64,000 bases of DNA, from positions 22,935 to 86,934 of the forward strand of contig CAYVFI010000029.1 of NCBI GenBank assembly GCA_964450955.1, written 5' to 3'. The notes beneath the pieces were generated by a model. That model saw only the letters and a list, made by a program, of their open reading frames with translations, was not told the origin of the DNA and searched no databases. Origin of the DNA: CAYNWT01 sp964450955. Lineage in GTDB: Bacteria; Planctomycetota; Planctomycetia; Planctomycetales; Planctomycetaceae. Shown here one piece after another: positions 19,133 through 28,361 of this stretch. A program made the position numbers and the translations under genes. Each line of letters starts with the position of its first letter. Position 1 is the stretch's first letter.

Positions 19133-20029
19133 CTATTCGATGCTACCAGCCAGTTTGGTACCCGCCGCGCGACGGATTTGGCCTTGTGCGTTTTGCAATG
19201 CGTTGGCACCCGCCTGTCGGATGTCGCCCATTGAACTTAGCTGAGCCAGCGCTGTTTTCACGCCTGGCAGCTCAGGGTTCCGCTTAATGGCCCTGCCAAG
19301 ATAATCCCTGGCGCCGCTGAAGTCTTTTTGGTTCGCCAGCAGCTGACCAATTGTCGCGTACGCTGATGCCTGACCTTCGACTTTGGTGAAGTGTTCAACC
19401 GCTTCTTCTGCGCGGCCGCTTTTGACCAGTGCGATTCCGATTTGTTGTCGGAGATCTCGGTTCTCAGGATCACGTTCGACGGCGGCGGGAAGTAGTTCGT
19501 ATGCCTGCTTCGGCCGATCGGTGTCGTTGTAAAATCCGGCAACAGCGGCCATCGCGGTTGAATCTGTCGGGAACTTCGCAGCGACCGTTTGGTACATCCG
19601 CTCTGCGTCTGCGATGCGGTCGGCTTTGTGGTCAACACGAGCCAGACCCAGCATGGCGTTTAAGCTGTTCGGGTTGTCGGTCAGAAGTGTCGAGTAAGTC
19701 TGCCGAGCAACTTCCATTGCCTGCGGATTCTTTTGCACTTCAAACACGTTTTCCTGATACCTTGCCATGGCAGTCATCAGTTTTTCCGGGTTCTTCAGAT
19801 TTGCCTTGGCGTCAGCGTACTCCTTAGAGATTTGCCTGGCATTGGGCTTTTGGAACCAACTGCCACCCTCTCGGCTGGTTACGCGAGGGTCAAGTTCCTG
19901 AGCGGCGGCCTGCACAATTCCGGATCCGCTGCCTGAGCCAGAACCGTTTCGCGCGAGGCGATTAGATTGGCATCCTGTAAGAACTCCAACTCCACACGCC
20001 AGAACCATTACGCTACTGAATCGGGTCAT
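19133..20029 (-). CDS. TPR-repeat lipoprotein
   Basis: A 298-residue protein. The ATG at 20029 is supported by GGAGGT about eight bases upstream. The signal peptide ends in the lipobox VLTGC (acylated Cys at residue 20). After a Gly/Ser linker, four to five TPR units run from about residue 65 to 270 (for example AMLGLARVDHKADRIADAER and ELLPAAVERDPENRDLRQQ). It is an envelope lipoprotein, probably a protein-interaction scaffold. It lies 53 bases after the AAA ATPase gene on the same strand and may be cotranscribed. Confidence 0.87.
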   Translation of the reverse strand: MTRFSSVMVLACGVGVLTGCQSNRLARNGSGSGSGSGIVQAAAQELDPRVTSREGGSWFQKPNARQISKEYADAKANLKNPEKLMTAMARYQENVFEVQKNPQAMEVARQTYSTLLTDNPNSLNAMLGLARVDHKADRIADAERMYQTVAAKFPTDSTAMAAVAGFYNDTDRPKQAYELLPAAVERDPENRDLRQQIGIALVKSGRAEEAVEHFTKVEGQASAYATIGQLLANQKDFSGARDYLGRAIKRNPELPGVKTALAQLSSMGDIRQAGANALQNAQGQIRRAAGTKLAGSIE

Positions 20030-20082
20030 CGGGGCGCACCTCCGTGTGCGTGGACTCAAGGCTCATGAGGTCCCCGTTTGCC

Positions 20083-21612
20083 TTATTCCATGTCGCAGAA
20101 GAACCTTTGGGTTGCTTCGGCGATGATTTCAGGGCAGACGACGACCGGTTGTCGCTTAAATCGACAAATAGATTCCAAAATCTCCAGTAAATCTCGCGGG
20201 TCGCTGGACCTGGGAGGTTTACCCCGGTTGTAGAAGTTATCGAAGAGGTAATCCACGGTCGGTTCGTCGTACTCTAAACCCTTGGCTTCACAGGTCATCC
20301 GGAAGATTTTCGTGTAGACGCTCCGTGTTGGAGAATCGATTCGGATCTTGTGGCGGATGCGTCGCAGGAAGGCTTCGTCTACCAATTCCAGCGGGTCGAT
20401 GTTGGTGGAGAAGATTGTCAGCTGTTCAAACGGCACTTCGATATTTTTGCCTGTCGCGAGCGTCAGGAAATCGACGCGTTCTTCCAGCGGCAAAATCCAC
20501 CGATTCAGCAGATCGCGAGGGCTGACTAGTTGTCGGCCAAAGTCATCGATAAGGAACACGCCACCGTTGGCTTTGATATGCAGTGGAGCCGTGTAGAAGT
20601 TGCTGGATTTGCTGTACCTTAAATCCAGCATCTCCAGGGTCAGTTCGCCACCCGCCGTAACAACGGGGCGTCGAATGCGGCGCCAGCGCCGGTCGATCGT
20701 TTGGCCGATCATGTCTTCGGCGTGGTCGTCAGCAGAGAACAATTCGGAGTCATCCGTTGTCTGATGGATGGTTGGATCCAGCAGAGTAATTACGGCGTTT
20801 TCTGTTTGGATGGCGTACGGAATATAAATGTCGCCACCGAATTCGTTTAGGAATCGTCCCAACGCTTTCGCGATGATGGTCTTGCCGTTGCCTGGCGGGC
20901 CGTAGACGAAGATTGACTTTCCGCTGCACACGGCTGGTCCGAGTTCTGCCAGCAGGCCATCGCGGACAATCATGTTTTCCATGGCCCGCCGCAGTCCGGA
21001 CGGCGAACACTCAATCTTTGAGACGGTCTGTAGTCTGCACTGTTGGCCGTACTGTTCCAGGCTTACCGGAGCGGGTCCGACGTACCGGCATTTTTCGAAC
21101 GCTTCGCGAGACCGCCGCGTGCCGAGTTCCGTCAGATTGAAACAGTAGGACGCTGTACCAATTACATCGCCGGACGAAACCTCAATCGCCTTTTGGGTCT
21201 TCAGGATTCGTAACGCTTCGTCGACGATTGGGAATGGAAGTCTGATTTGTCGAGCGATATCAACGCCCAACAGGTTTCCGTGCAGATAGATTTCCTTGAG
21301 GACCAGCTCACTGACCTGCATCAGTGTCAGGCCGGACTGGCGCAGTGTCTGCGGACTTCGCGGTGGCTCCATGTCCAGAACGTCGTCGGAACCGCTGTGC
21401 GTTGGACGGTTGTGCGTTGGACTGTTCGGTGTTTTGTTTACCGGGTCGGTGTCCGGGCGGGACCTGCTGTCTGAAGTTTGTGCCTGTTCTTTGGCCGCGT
21501 TTGTCTGTTTGTCGAACAGGTCCAGAAAAAGCTCGCGACGTTCGGCTTCCGTCTGCGATTCTGGGGCTGGTTGATTGCCAGGTTTTCCGGGTTCAGTAGT
21601 GCCCTCGTCCAT
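20083..21612 (-). CDS. AAA ATPase with N-terminal winged-helix-like domain
   Basis: A 509-residue protein. A polar, Pro-rich and probably disordered N-terminus (1-100) is followed by a winged-helix-like segment (about 105-170: SELVLKEIYLHGNLLGVDIA and DEALRILKTQKAIEV). The AAA core has Walker A GPPGNGKT near residue 240, Walker B VFLIDDFG near 354, an arginine-rich sensor region and ILEIL near the C-terminus. The family is common in Planctomycetota and related soil bacteria but has no known function. It is not a MoxR protein: the NPIEQEG block is absent. The ATG at 21612 is the only good start. Confidence 0.85.
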   Translation of the reverse strand: MDEGTTEPGKPGNQPAPESQTEAERRELFLDLFDKQTNAAKEQAQTSDSRSRPDTDPVNKTPNSPTHNRPTHSGSDDVLDMEPPRSPQTLRQSGLTLMQVSELVLKEIYLHGNLLGVDIARQIRLPFPIVDEALRILKTQKAIEVSSGDVIGTASYCFNLTELGTRRSREAFEKCRYVGPAPVSLEQYGQQCRLQTVSKIECSPSGLRRAMENMIVRDGLLAELGPAVCSGKSIFVYGPPGNGKTIIAKALGRFLNEFGGDIYIPYAIQTENAVITLLDPTIHQTTDDSELFSADDHAEDMIGQTIDRRWRRIRRPVVTAGGELTLEMLDLRYSKSSNFYTAPLHIKANGGVFLIDDFGRQLVSPRDLLNRWILPLEERVDFLTLATGKNIEVPFEQLTIFSTNIDPLELVDEAFLRRIRHKIRIDSPTRSVYTKIFRMTCEAKGLEYDEPTVDYLFDNFYNRGKPPRSSDPRDLLEILESICRFKRQPVVVCPEIIAEATQRFFCDME

Positions 21613-21640
21613 CGTCTTGCACGCTATTTAACAAGATGCA

Positions 21641-21664
21641 CACGGAGCCCGGTTGGGCTCCGTG
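21641..21664 (-). terminator. Strong hairpin, likely terminator of the small lipoprotein gene
   Basis: CACGGAGCCC (21641-21650) pairs perfectly with GGGCTCCGTG (21655-21664) around a four-base loop. On the minus strand it lies 15 bases past the lipoprotein stop. It is followed by only a weak T-rich tail, so termination may be partial. It separates this gene from the AAA ATPase gene. Confidence 0.7.
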
Positions 21665-21679
21665 ATGAAAACCGGGGCA

Positions 21680-22411
21680 TTATGGCCCGCCAGGTGAGGC
21701 ACCGCCGCCACCACCGCCACCACCGGCTGCGGCACCAGCTCCAGCTCCACCAGCTCCACCAACGATCGGTGCAGGCAGGGCCTGAGCTTCCAGATCCTGC
21801 ATGGCTTTAATTTGAGATGCCGGTCGACTTGCTGGCAGAGCTCGACGCCATTCAACAGATGGTGCACCTTCGCCGAATGAAAGTTCGTCCACAGCCTGCT
21901 GCACGCTGGCCATCCGAACCTGGTTCAGACGCATGTCCGTAGACTGGTACAGGTAAACGCCACGGTACTCAGGCGGAGCCGCGTTGAGGATCCAACTGAG
22001 ATGACTTCTGCCTGGCCCGTTGATCTGGTTCGTGTCGGGATCGAAGTGGTACTCATGCAAAGTTGCCTGCTCTGCCCAGCCATTCGCCGCTTGCTGATCA
22101 AACAGCGATCGGACGTACTGACGGTCCTGGCAGACATACGGGTACGGCCACGATGTCGCAGCATGGTAGATGTGGCTGAATGGTTGCTTCGGAGCATCGG
22201 GGCGTGGCTGTATTGGCCAGACCTTGCCCTTTTTCACGCGACGACGCTCGCCGACAGGTAGTTGAGCTTTCTCAGCCCACCAGGCGTCGGTGCCCGGTTC
22301 GTACGCGCTGGTTTCGTCCTGGAAGTAAACCGGACCGCTAACGCAGCCGGAGAACATCGTGGCGCATGTCGCAGCAATACAGATACCGCGCAATGTAAGA
22401 AGGCTTCGCAT
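21680..22411 (-). CDS. Small lipoprotein of unknown function
   Basis: A 243-residue protein with a signal peptide ending in MFSGC (Cys at residue 23). The middle part is rich in Trp, Tyr and Pro (DAWWAEKAQLPVGERRRVKKG, SHIYHAATSWPYPYVCQD) and matches no family I know. The tail is almost pure Gly/Ala (about residues 215-243). Envelope location is predicted. The ATG at 22411 gives a clean signal peptide. A hairpin terminator follows. Confidence 0.75.
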   Translation of the reverse strand: MRSLLTLRGICIAATCATMFSGCVSGPVYFQDETSAYEPGTDAWWAEKAQLPVGERRRVKKGKVWPIQPRPDAPKQPFSHIYHAATSWPYPYVCQDRQYVRSLFDQQAANGWAEQATLHEYHFDPDTNQINGPGRSHLSWILNAAPPEYRGVYLYQSTDMRLNQVRMASVQQAVDELSFGEGAPSVEWRRALPASRPASQIKAMQDLEAQALPAPIVGGAGGAGAGAAAGGGGGGGGASPGGP

Positions 22412-22630
22412 CCCTGTCCCCCTGCTGTGACGTCCATGTCACAGGCCCCTCAGGCCCGGTTCCGTCAAGAAGAGACGGTGTGGTTTCGGCCTGGATAAAC
22501 CACAAGTGTTCGCCGGCAAAGCGCAATTGCGAATTACCTATGTTTGGCTATCGGCACTCACAAGTGTGGTCATAACGGAAAAACCGCGAACACGGATTCC
22601 ACCAATCAAACTAACAGTCGACTGCAGGAT

Positions 22631-23779
22631 TCAAGGATCGGCGGTCTTCGCCGAAGTCGCCATTTCGGCTACGTCTTTATTACTGCGACGACGCCAAATG
22701 AACCCGTCCAGGATGTAATGGGTCGCCTGTGGAACCGCGAGTAGCGGGACCAGCCATACGTGCCACGATTCGTCATGCCACGCGCTTCCGAACAACCACG
22801 ATCGTTCCTGCCAGATTGCTCGATCCCACACCAGCTCTTCCGCATACGCCAGCAACCAAAGCAGCGCGAGGAACCGCAGGACTCGCCCGCCCACCGACGG
22901 CGCTCGTCCTACCCACTGATCCTTCCGCTGGGTCCAGTAGACCAGCACCATGTACGGAACGCCGTGGATGATTACGTTGGTCACCGTGAACGCGTAGTCT
23001 GAATTTAAAGTCACTATGCCCACGTACCAACATGCGGCGGTCGTGAAGACAACAAGATCCTTGCCCGGGTTCCACCGCCCCAGCCAAACTCCGCGATACA
23101 CTGACCGCACGACGTACGCCGCAATCGCAGCCCAGTACAGCGGTCGGCAAACGCGTTCCAACCAAATTGGTAGCGCGACAAAGTCGGTTCCGATGAACCA
23201 ATAGAACCGACGCGGCAAATGCGCGTGCCAGTGAATGAGCGGGTAGATTGTGGCCAGATAGATAGCAGCCGTATCGACCCATTTCCCAAACCGATCGTGT
23301 TCCTTCCCTTTGGCTCGATACAGCGCCACCCAGCCATACTGCTGTCGAACGAAGTGGAACACAGCCAGGTAGGCCAACAGTCGCCAGAAAATGAGCCGAC
23401 TTTCAGAATAAATCGCCGCGCCAATCAGGAAGCTCAGCAGCGGCGCCAACACGTACAACCACGGGCGTCGCCTGAGTTCGACGTTATCGAAATAGACGCG
23501 AAACCCTGTCGAGTACACGTGCGCCACATCGACCAGCAGGATGGCCGTGATCCAGGTCCACTCAGGCGTATCGCCGTTAATCCAGCCAAACTGAAAACCA
23601 ATCGCAACCAGAACCAGCGAAACAACAGCGCTGCCGGTAAACGTCAAAAGATCCACCGGCGCGCTGAATAGCCAGGGCAGTCCGTTACTGGTTTTGCCGG
23701 TCGATGTTGCGATTGCCCGGTGTCCTGAAAAATTCACGCTCTGAAAGACGACAGCCTCACAGGAAGCGCCGCACATCAT
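22631..23779 (-). CDS. Polytopic membrane protein of unknown function with conserved-looking His motifs
   Basis: A 382-residue integral membrane protein with about nine hydrophobic segments from residue 35 on. Polar residues inside or beside the membrane stand out: VFHFVRQQYGWVALY, HWHAHLPRRFYW, NVIIHGVPYM and ATHYILDGFIWRRR. Such His clusters can bind metal or haem, but I cannot name the family. The first 30 residues are polar and the true start might be internal; the ATG at 23779 is the first in frame. It is not obviously operonic: 219 bases separate it from the lipoprotein gene downstream. Confidence 0.75.
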   Translation of the reverse strand: MMCGASCEAVVFQSVNFSGHRAIATSTGKTSNGLPWLFSAPVDLLTFTGSAVVSLVLVAIGFQFGWINGDTPEWTWITAILLVDVAHVYSTGFRVYFDNVELRRRPWLYVLAPLLSFLIGAAIYSESRLIFWRLLAYLAVFHFVRQQYGWVALYRAKGKEHDRFGKWVDTAAIYLATIYPLIHWHAHLPRRFYWFIGTDFVALPIWLERVCRPLYWAAIAAYVVRSVYRGVWLGRWNPGKDLVVFTTAACWYVGIVTLNSDYAFTVTNVIIHGVPYMVLVYWTQRKDQWVGRAPSVGGRVLRFLALLWLLAYAEELVWDRAIWQERSWLFGSAWHDESWHVWLVPLLAVPQATHYILDGFIWRRRSNKDVAEMATSAKTADP

Positions 23780-24067
23780 AGCCCGACCGGGTCAGTGAGG
23801 GATTGATCTTAGAGTTTCATGACCTGCCATGACCGTGGCGATCGGCGCCACAACCGCAAAGTGATGAATGCGGAAGGTTAGTGAAGTTCGGGTGACTCTG
23901 ATTGTCTTACCGGCCAACGGCAGTGTCTTTTGGCAGATTTCACCGATCTGCACGGTCCGGCTGTGACTGGTTCCGTCTTTGGCACTTCGGTCGGGTTTTT
24001 CGGTATTGAGGGAACGCATGTCTCGCTGATGAGGCAAATGCAGGCAACCAATTTCGAGGTAATTCTG
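23780..24067. other. Divergent intergenic region
   Basis: 288 bases between the minus-strand membrane protein and the plus-strand RTX gene. It holds a hairpin GTGGCG-ATCGG-CGCCAC (23835-23851). The RTX frame is open from a TTG at 23930, but the ribosome site favours 24068. No other gene is seen. Confidence 0.5.
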
Positions 24068-25324
24068 ATGCGCAATTCGAGACGAAAATCTGGTTCGGTT
24101 CCAACAGGAATGGAAGCGCTGGAACAACGCGTTCTGCTAAGCAGTATTAGCCTGAACTCGAACAATGAACTGGTCGTCAGGGGTTCGTCTGCTCGCGACG
24201 ACATTGAAATCGACGCTGTGGGTTCGGAGGTACGGGTCAATTTGAATGGCGATGTCGAGCGATTCGAATCGGCCGATGTGTCTCGGATCGTCGTGCAGGC
24301 TTTCGGCGGCCCCGATCGAATTAGAAGCGTCGGCGTTTCGCAGGTCGTGGAGGTCTTTGCAGGATCAGGGAACGACACAATTATAGGCGGGCTTGGCGAC
24401 GATCTCATCACGGCCGGCAATGGCGACGATGTCGTGCGCGGTACGATGGGCAACGACTTTATCAGCGGCGGGAACGGAAACGATTTGCTGCTTGGTCAGG
24501 ACGGTGATGACTTTGTCATGGGCGGTGAGGGGAACGACACTCTGCTGGGTGAGGCTGGCGGAGACATTCTGGAAGGCGGCGGTGGCAATGATTCGGTCGA
24601 CGGTGGAGCAGGTCGCGACTCGCTGAATGGTAGTGGTGGAAATGATTTGCTGATTGGCGGATCCGGAAACGATTCCATTGTCACGGGGCCCGCGCGAGGA
24701 CCTGTGGTTGGTTCAGACACAGCCTTCGGTGGTGGCGGCAACGATACGATTGTCGGATCAACTGGCAGCGATGAACTTCGCGGTGAAGCTGGCAACGACT
24801 TCGTTGACGGCGGACTGGGTAACGACACGATCTTCGGCGGGGCAGATAACGATACGTTGCTGGGTGCCGTTGGCGGTGATTCAGTTGTCGGCGGGAACGG
24901 TGACGACCTTCTTCTGGGCGACCGAGGGGCTGACACGATCAGAGGTGGGCTTGGTCGCGATGTGATTCTTACCGGCGCTGGCCGAGACCAGGTATTCGCT
25001 GGAGGCGGTGATGACCTGGTAGTGACCGGTCCGATTTCGGTTTCGGTTTCGGACACTCTTACGCTGGGCAGAGATGTGCGGCGCGAGTGGCGTTCTGAGA
25101 ATAGCTACGATCAGCGGGTTGCCAATATTCGCAATGGAGCCGGACGGTCCAGTAATCGTCTGAACGACGACTATCTTGTCGGCCTGAACCGCGGCGGCCA
25201 AAACGTGTTCGCTGACGACGCCCCTGATGACGTCATTGGCGGTACAGGTCTGGACTTCTTCTATGTCGACCTGGACAACGACACAACCGATCGTGAGACC
25301 GACGAGCGGCTTGATCGCATTTAG
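24068..25324 (+). CDS. RTX (haemolysin-type calcium-binding repeat) protein with LEPR-XLL-like N-terminus
   Basis: A 418-residue protein. The ATG at 24068 has GAGGT seven bases upstream and is preferred over the ATG at 24029 and the TTG at 23930. Residues 18-25 are LEQRVLLS, a form of the LEPR-XLL motif found near the N-terminus of large Planctomycetota surface proteins. From about residue 100 to 330 the protein is tandem RTX nonapeptides of the GGxGxDxhx type (GGLGDDLITAGNGDD, GNDTLLGEAGGDILEG), which fold as a calcium-bound beta roll. One interruption (TGPARGPVVGSDTAF) breaks the register. The acidic C-terminus ends in LDFFYVDLDND. It is probably secreted or surface-bound, with no enzymatic domain. 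No dedicated type I secretion genes are adjacent. Confidence 0.88.
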   Translation: MRNSRRKSGSVPTGMEALEQRVLLSSISLNSNNELVVRGSSARDDIEIDAVGSEVRVNLNGDVERFESADVSRIVVQAFGGPDRIRSVGVSQVVEVFAGSGNDTIIGGLGDDLITAGNGDDVVRGTMGNDFISGGNGNDLLLGQDGDDFVMGGEGNDTLLGEAGGDILEGGGGNDSVDGGAGRDSLNGSGGNDLLIGGSGNDSIVTGPARGPVVGSDTAFGGGGNDTIVGSTGSDELRGEAGNDFVDGGLGNDTIFGGADNDTLLGAVGGDSVVGGNGDDLLLGDRGADTIRGGLGRDVILTGAGRDQVFAGGGDDLVVTGPISVSVSDTLTLGRDVRREWRSENSYDQRVANIRNGAGRSSNRLNDDYLVGLNRGGQNVFADDAPDDVIGGTGLDFFYVDLDNDTTDRETDERLDRI

Positions 25325-25640
25325 CGGATGGGACTACCGATTCGGTGTACCAGAGTGGACGATAAGGCCCAGCGGTTCGCTGATTGTGGAATCAGCCGCG
25401 TTCAGCAATCCTGGCGCGGTACAAGGGTTAGGTTTGCAGTCCAGAACACGGCTGATGGGTACCCTTATTCACCTGACCTCTCCGTGTTCCCCGGTATTTC
25501 CGACTGATTTCTAACCCCGGTAGACAAACAACGACTTGGTTGGAATCCTGTTGATGGTCGGTTTTGATCGAAATAAGATGTACATTCGATCGAATTGACT
25601 GTCTGCAACTGCGAACAGCGATTCTGAACTGAGGACTGAA
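25325..25640. other. Intergenic region before cassette B
   Basis: 316 bases without a gene. It contains a hairpin GCTGATT-GTGG-AATCAGC (25379-25396) that could end the RTX transcript, though no T-run follows. Nearer the next gene is the dyad at 25566-25591. GAGG (six bases before ATG 25641) is the ribosome site of the next gene. Confidence 0.5.
25566..25591. promoter_or_regulatory. Inverted repeat (7-12-7) upstream of cassette B
   Basis: GATCGAA (25566-25572) and TTCGATC (25585-25591) are perfect arms with a 12-base spacer. The right arm belongs to a 10-base palindrome, TTCGATCGAA (25585-25594), and the left side is a near copy (TTGATCGAA). The dyad lies 50 bases upstream of the first gene of cassette B, which fits an operator. 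No regulator gene is nearby. Confidence 0.45.
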
Positions 25641-27314
25641 ATGAGCGATCTGCCGAACGCATCGTCACTGATTAACCGCGTTTGCTCGCGTCTAAGAATC
25701 TCCGCCATCGCGCGGGCGTCTTATAAGTCATTCCTGTGGGTGGGCGGGATTTACCTGGTCGCGTTGTTGGTGAGCCGACTAACGGGTTACATCCCGACGG
25801 AGTGGTTCCCTTGGCAAAGTCTGTTTGTGGTCCCGGTCGCTGCGATGGTTCTGGGGGCGATCTTTCACAAGCGGCCGTCGCTTGGCGATTCCGCGCGGCA
25901 GGTTGATCAGCATGCGAACTCGAAAGATCTGTTCCTGACTGTTTCAAAGCTCGAAAGTTCTGCCGGCGGATATCAGGCGCTGGTGAAGCGTGATGCCGAA
26001 TCGAAGGCTGAGAAAATTGAACCGGCTAACGTTGTTCCTTACCGATGGAACACTGGCCTGGGGCCCATGTTTATGACGGCGGCCGTCTTGCTGCTGACGC
26101 TGGTGTTTATTCCGCAGTTCGATCCGTTCGGACAAGTCGAAGCTGCAACGCTGAAGACACGTGTCGCAGAAAATCTTCGCTTAAGTCAGAAGGCAACGAC
26201 GGCTCGGGCCGAGCAGTTAAAGAAAGATGCTGAGGATCTTCGCGAAGGAAGCGAAACGGAAAAGGAACTCAAGAAGCTTACCGCGGCCCTGAAGAAGATG
26301 AGGCCGGGCAAGGTCAAGAAAGCGAATCAGGAGAAGGTTCTTGTCGAACGCAAAAAAGGGCTTAACAAACAGTTCAATATGAAGAACTCGAAACAGCTTC
26401 GCGAGATGCTAAGCAAGCAAATCGCAAGTCAAAGTTTCGGCGGTGAGTCTGACAAGAAGGCCAAAGAGTGGATGAAGGAACTCAAGGCAGGTAAGGCTGA
26501 CAAGCTGATTGCCGAACTTGATGAAATCCAAAAACAGCTCAAAGAACTGGCTGAAGAAAAGGATCCGGTTGAACGCGAAAAGAAGGCGCGAGAGCTGAAG
26601 AAGAAGATGCAGGAAATGGCCAACTTCGCCAGCGACAAAGCCAACTCAAAACAGATGGCTCAGGCACTCGAACGTGCGATGGAGCAAATGCAGGCTGGTC
26701 GTGAAGGCGGCGAGGAGATGTCTGAAGAAGCGATGAAGGCTGCGATGGAATCGCTTGAGCTATCCAAAATGGAAACGGAAAACCTGGCGCAGGCGGCCAA
26801 AGAATTGCAGCGGCTGGAGAAGGCTCTTGAGGCAGTTCAAATGGCGCGGCAGCTTAATGAAGACGAACGGTTGGACGGTTCGGAAATGGAAGGCATGGAT
26901 CTGGAAGACTACGCCGACTTCTATGCTGAAATGATGGGTGAGGGCCGCGGCGAGGGTGACGGTGAAGGAGGAGGTGACGAAGGTCAGGGCGAAGGCGGAC
27001 CTCCGGCCCCGGAAGACGACTCGCAGGTCACCGACTTCAAAAAAGAAGAATCGAAAGCTCAAATTCAGGCCGGCAAGAATTTGCTAAGCTGGAAGACCAA
27101 GGGCATGTCTGAAGCAGGTGAGTTCAAGAAGGAAGTGACTAAGACTCTGCAAACGCTTGAACAAGGTGTTTCCGAAGCGATCACCAAAGAACAGGTGCCA
27201 CCCGGGTACAGCGACGGAATCAAGAAGTACTTCAAAAACATTGCCGACGAATCTGCCGATGCGGGTGCTGCCGCTCCCGGTGCTGGTGCGTCAAATGCCG
27301 GCGACGGCAAGTAG
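25641..27314 (+). CDS. Short DUF4175-like membrane/coiled-coil protein
   Basis: A 557-residue protein. Membrane segments lie near residues 30-48, 58-76 and 142-160. A long Lys/Glu-rich coiled coil fills about 170-420, then a Gly/Glu-rich linker (430-470) and a charged C-terminus. The N-terminus matches that of the 1372-residue protein at 2876 in spacing and content (an LR-rich start, two membrane helices, then RRPSL..ARQ versus KRPSL..SARQ, then a third helix), so I read it as a shortened paralogue without the extracytoplasmic beta domain and Gln-rich repeats. It starts the long plus-strand gene run; the next gene follows after three bases. Confidence 0.8.
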   Translation: MSDLPNASSLINRVCSRLRISAIARASYKSFLWVGGIYLVALLVSRLTGYIPTEWFPWQSLFVVPVAAMVLGAIFHKRPSLGDSARQVDQHANSKDLFLTVSKLESSAGGYQALVKRDAESKAEKIEPANVVPYRWNTGLGPMFMTAAVLLLTLVFIPQFDPFGQVEAATLKTRVAENLRLSQKATTARAEQLKKDAEDLREGSETEKELKKLTAALKKMRPGKVKKANQEKVLVERKKGLNKQFNMKNSKQLREMLSKQIASQSFGGESDKKAKEWMKELKAGKADKLIAELDEIQKQLKELAEEKDPVEREKKARELKKKMQEMANFASDKANSKQMAQALERAMEQMQAGREGGEEMSEEAMKAAMESLELSKMETENLAQAAKELQRLEKALEAVQMARQLNEDERLDGSEMEGMDLEDYADFYAEMMGEGRGEGDGEGGGDEGQGEGGPPAPEDDSQVTDFKKEESKAQIQAGKNLLSWKTKGMSEAGEFKKEVTKTLQTLEQGVSEAITKEQVPPGYSDGIKKYFKNIADESADAGAAAPGAGASNAGDGK

Positions 27315-27317
27315 GTT

Positions 27318-28361
27318 ATGGCTAATTCTGATGGCAGCCGTCTGGCTGTCCCGCTGGCCATTATCGCCATCGTTGCCGCTTTGTTTGGCCTGTCCAAATG
27401 GCGCGGTGCGGGCGTGGGTGATGCCGATTCACTGGTTGTCTACTGCGCGCATGATGCTGTTTTCTCTGAACAGATCATGAAGCGGTTCGAACAGGAAACC
27501 GGGATCCGCGTTCGGGTTCGGTTTGACGAAGAAGCCAACAAGTCGCTGGGTCTGGTGAACCAGATTATCGCCGAACGCGACAACCCGCGCTGCGATGTGT
27601 TTTGGAACAACCAACTGCTTAACACGCTGCAGTTGCAGGAAGCGGGAGTGTTGGAACCGTACAAGGGTTCTGGGTTCGAACGCATTCCTGATCGCTACAA
27701 AGACCCTGATGGAACCTGGACGGGCTTTGCCGGCCGCTTGCGCGTATTCATGGTTAACACCGATCTGATGCCGTGTTCAGAAGATGAAATTGCAAAGCGA
27801 CTGGCCGGGCGTCTTGAGAACGTTGCCATCGCAAAGCCGCTGTTCGGAACAACGCGTTCACACTATTCGGTCTTGTGGGAACAACTGGGCAGCGAAGAAA
27901 CCAAAGCGTGGCATCGCGGATTGCACCAACGCGGCATTCGAGAGGTGCAGGGCAATTCGACCGTTCGTAACCTGGTGATGGACGGCGTGATTGATTTTGG
28001 GTTCACTGATACCGACGACTATTTCGGAGCCGTCGATAAGGGCAAGCCTGTCAGTGCGTTGCCGATTCGGCTGAGTGACGGTTCGACCATTTGTATTCCT
28101 AACACGGTCGCGATTATTAAAGGAACCAAACGTCGCCAACTGGCTGAACAGTTTGTTGATTGGTTGTTGTCGGCCGACGTGGAAATCGCGATGGCCAATT
28201 CGCGTTCGCGTCAGATTCCGTTGGGCGAGGTTGACGAATCGCAGATTCCAGACGAAGTGAAACAGTTACGTGGCTGGGCCGCGGACGGGTTCCTTCTTAG
28301 TCGCACGGCAAAGTCGCAATCGGCTTGCCTTGAGTGGCTGAAGTCGGAGTACCTGCAGTGA
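27318..28361 (+). CDS. ABC transporter substrate-binding protein, iron(III)-type
   Basis: A 347-residue protein of the extracellular solute-binding family 1. The signature order VVYCAHDAVFSEQIMKRFEQ, NPRCDVFWNNQ and the Tyr/Asn-rich ligand region (AGRLRVFMVNTDLM) resembles FbpA/FutA-like ferric-binding proteins. An N-terminal hydrophobic segment (residues 10-26) lacks a lipobox and may serve as an uncleaved anchor. Substrate is inferred from family resemblance; phosphonate or thiamine-type cargo cannot be excluded. The stop overlaps the permease start (GTGA). Confidence 0.85.
   Translation: MANSDGSRLAVPLAIIAIVAALFGLSKWRGAGVGDADSLVVYCAHDAVFSEQIMKRFEQETGIRVRVRFDEEANKSLGLVNQIIAERDNPRCDVFWNNQLLNTLQLQEAGVLEPYKGSGFERIPDRYKDPDGTWTGFAGRLRVFMVNTDLMPCSEDEIAKRLAGRLENVAIAKPLFGTTRSHYSVLWEQLGSEETKAWHRGLHQRGIREVQGNSTVRNLVMDGVIDFGFTDTDDYFGAVDKGKPVSALPIRLSDGSTICIPNTVAIIKGTKRRQLAEQFVDWLLSADVEIAMANSRSRQIPLGEVDESQIPDEVKQLRGWAADGFLLSRTAKSQSACLEWLKSEYLQ

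Noticed and set aside
23930..24067. Upstream TTG or ATG starts for the RTX gene
   Set aside because: GAGGT lies at the right distance before ATG 24068, and the LEPR-XLL-like motif is normally close to the N-terminus.
24370..25040. Tandem repeat array in the RTX gene
   Set aside because: The DNA repeats are explained by the protein's calcium-binding nonapeptides, not by a separate element.
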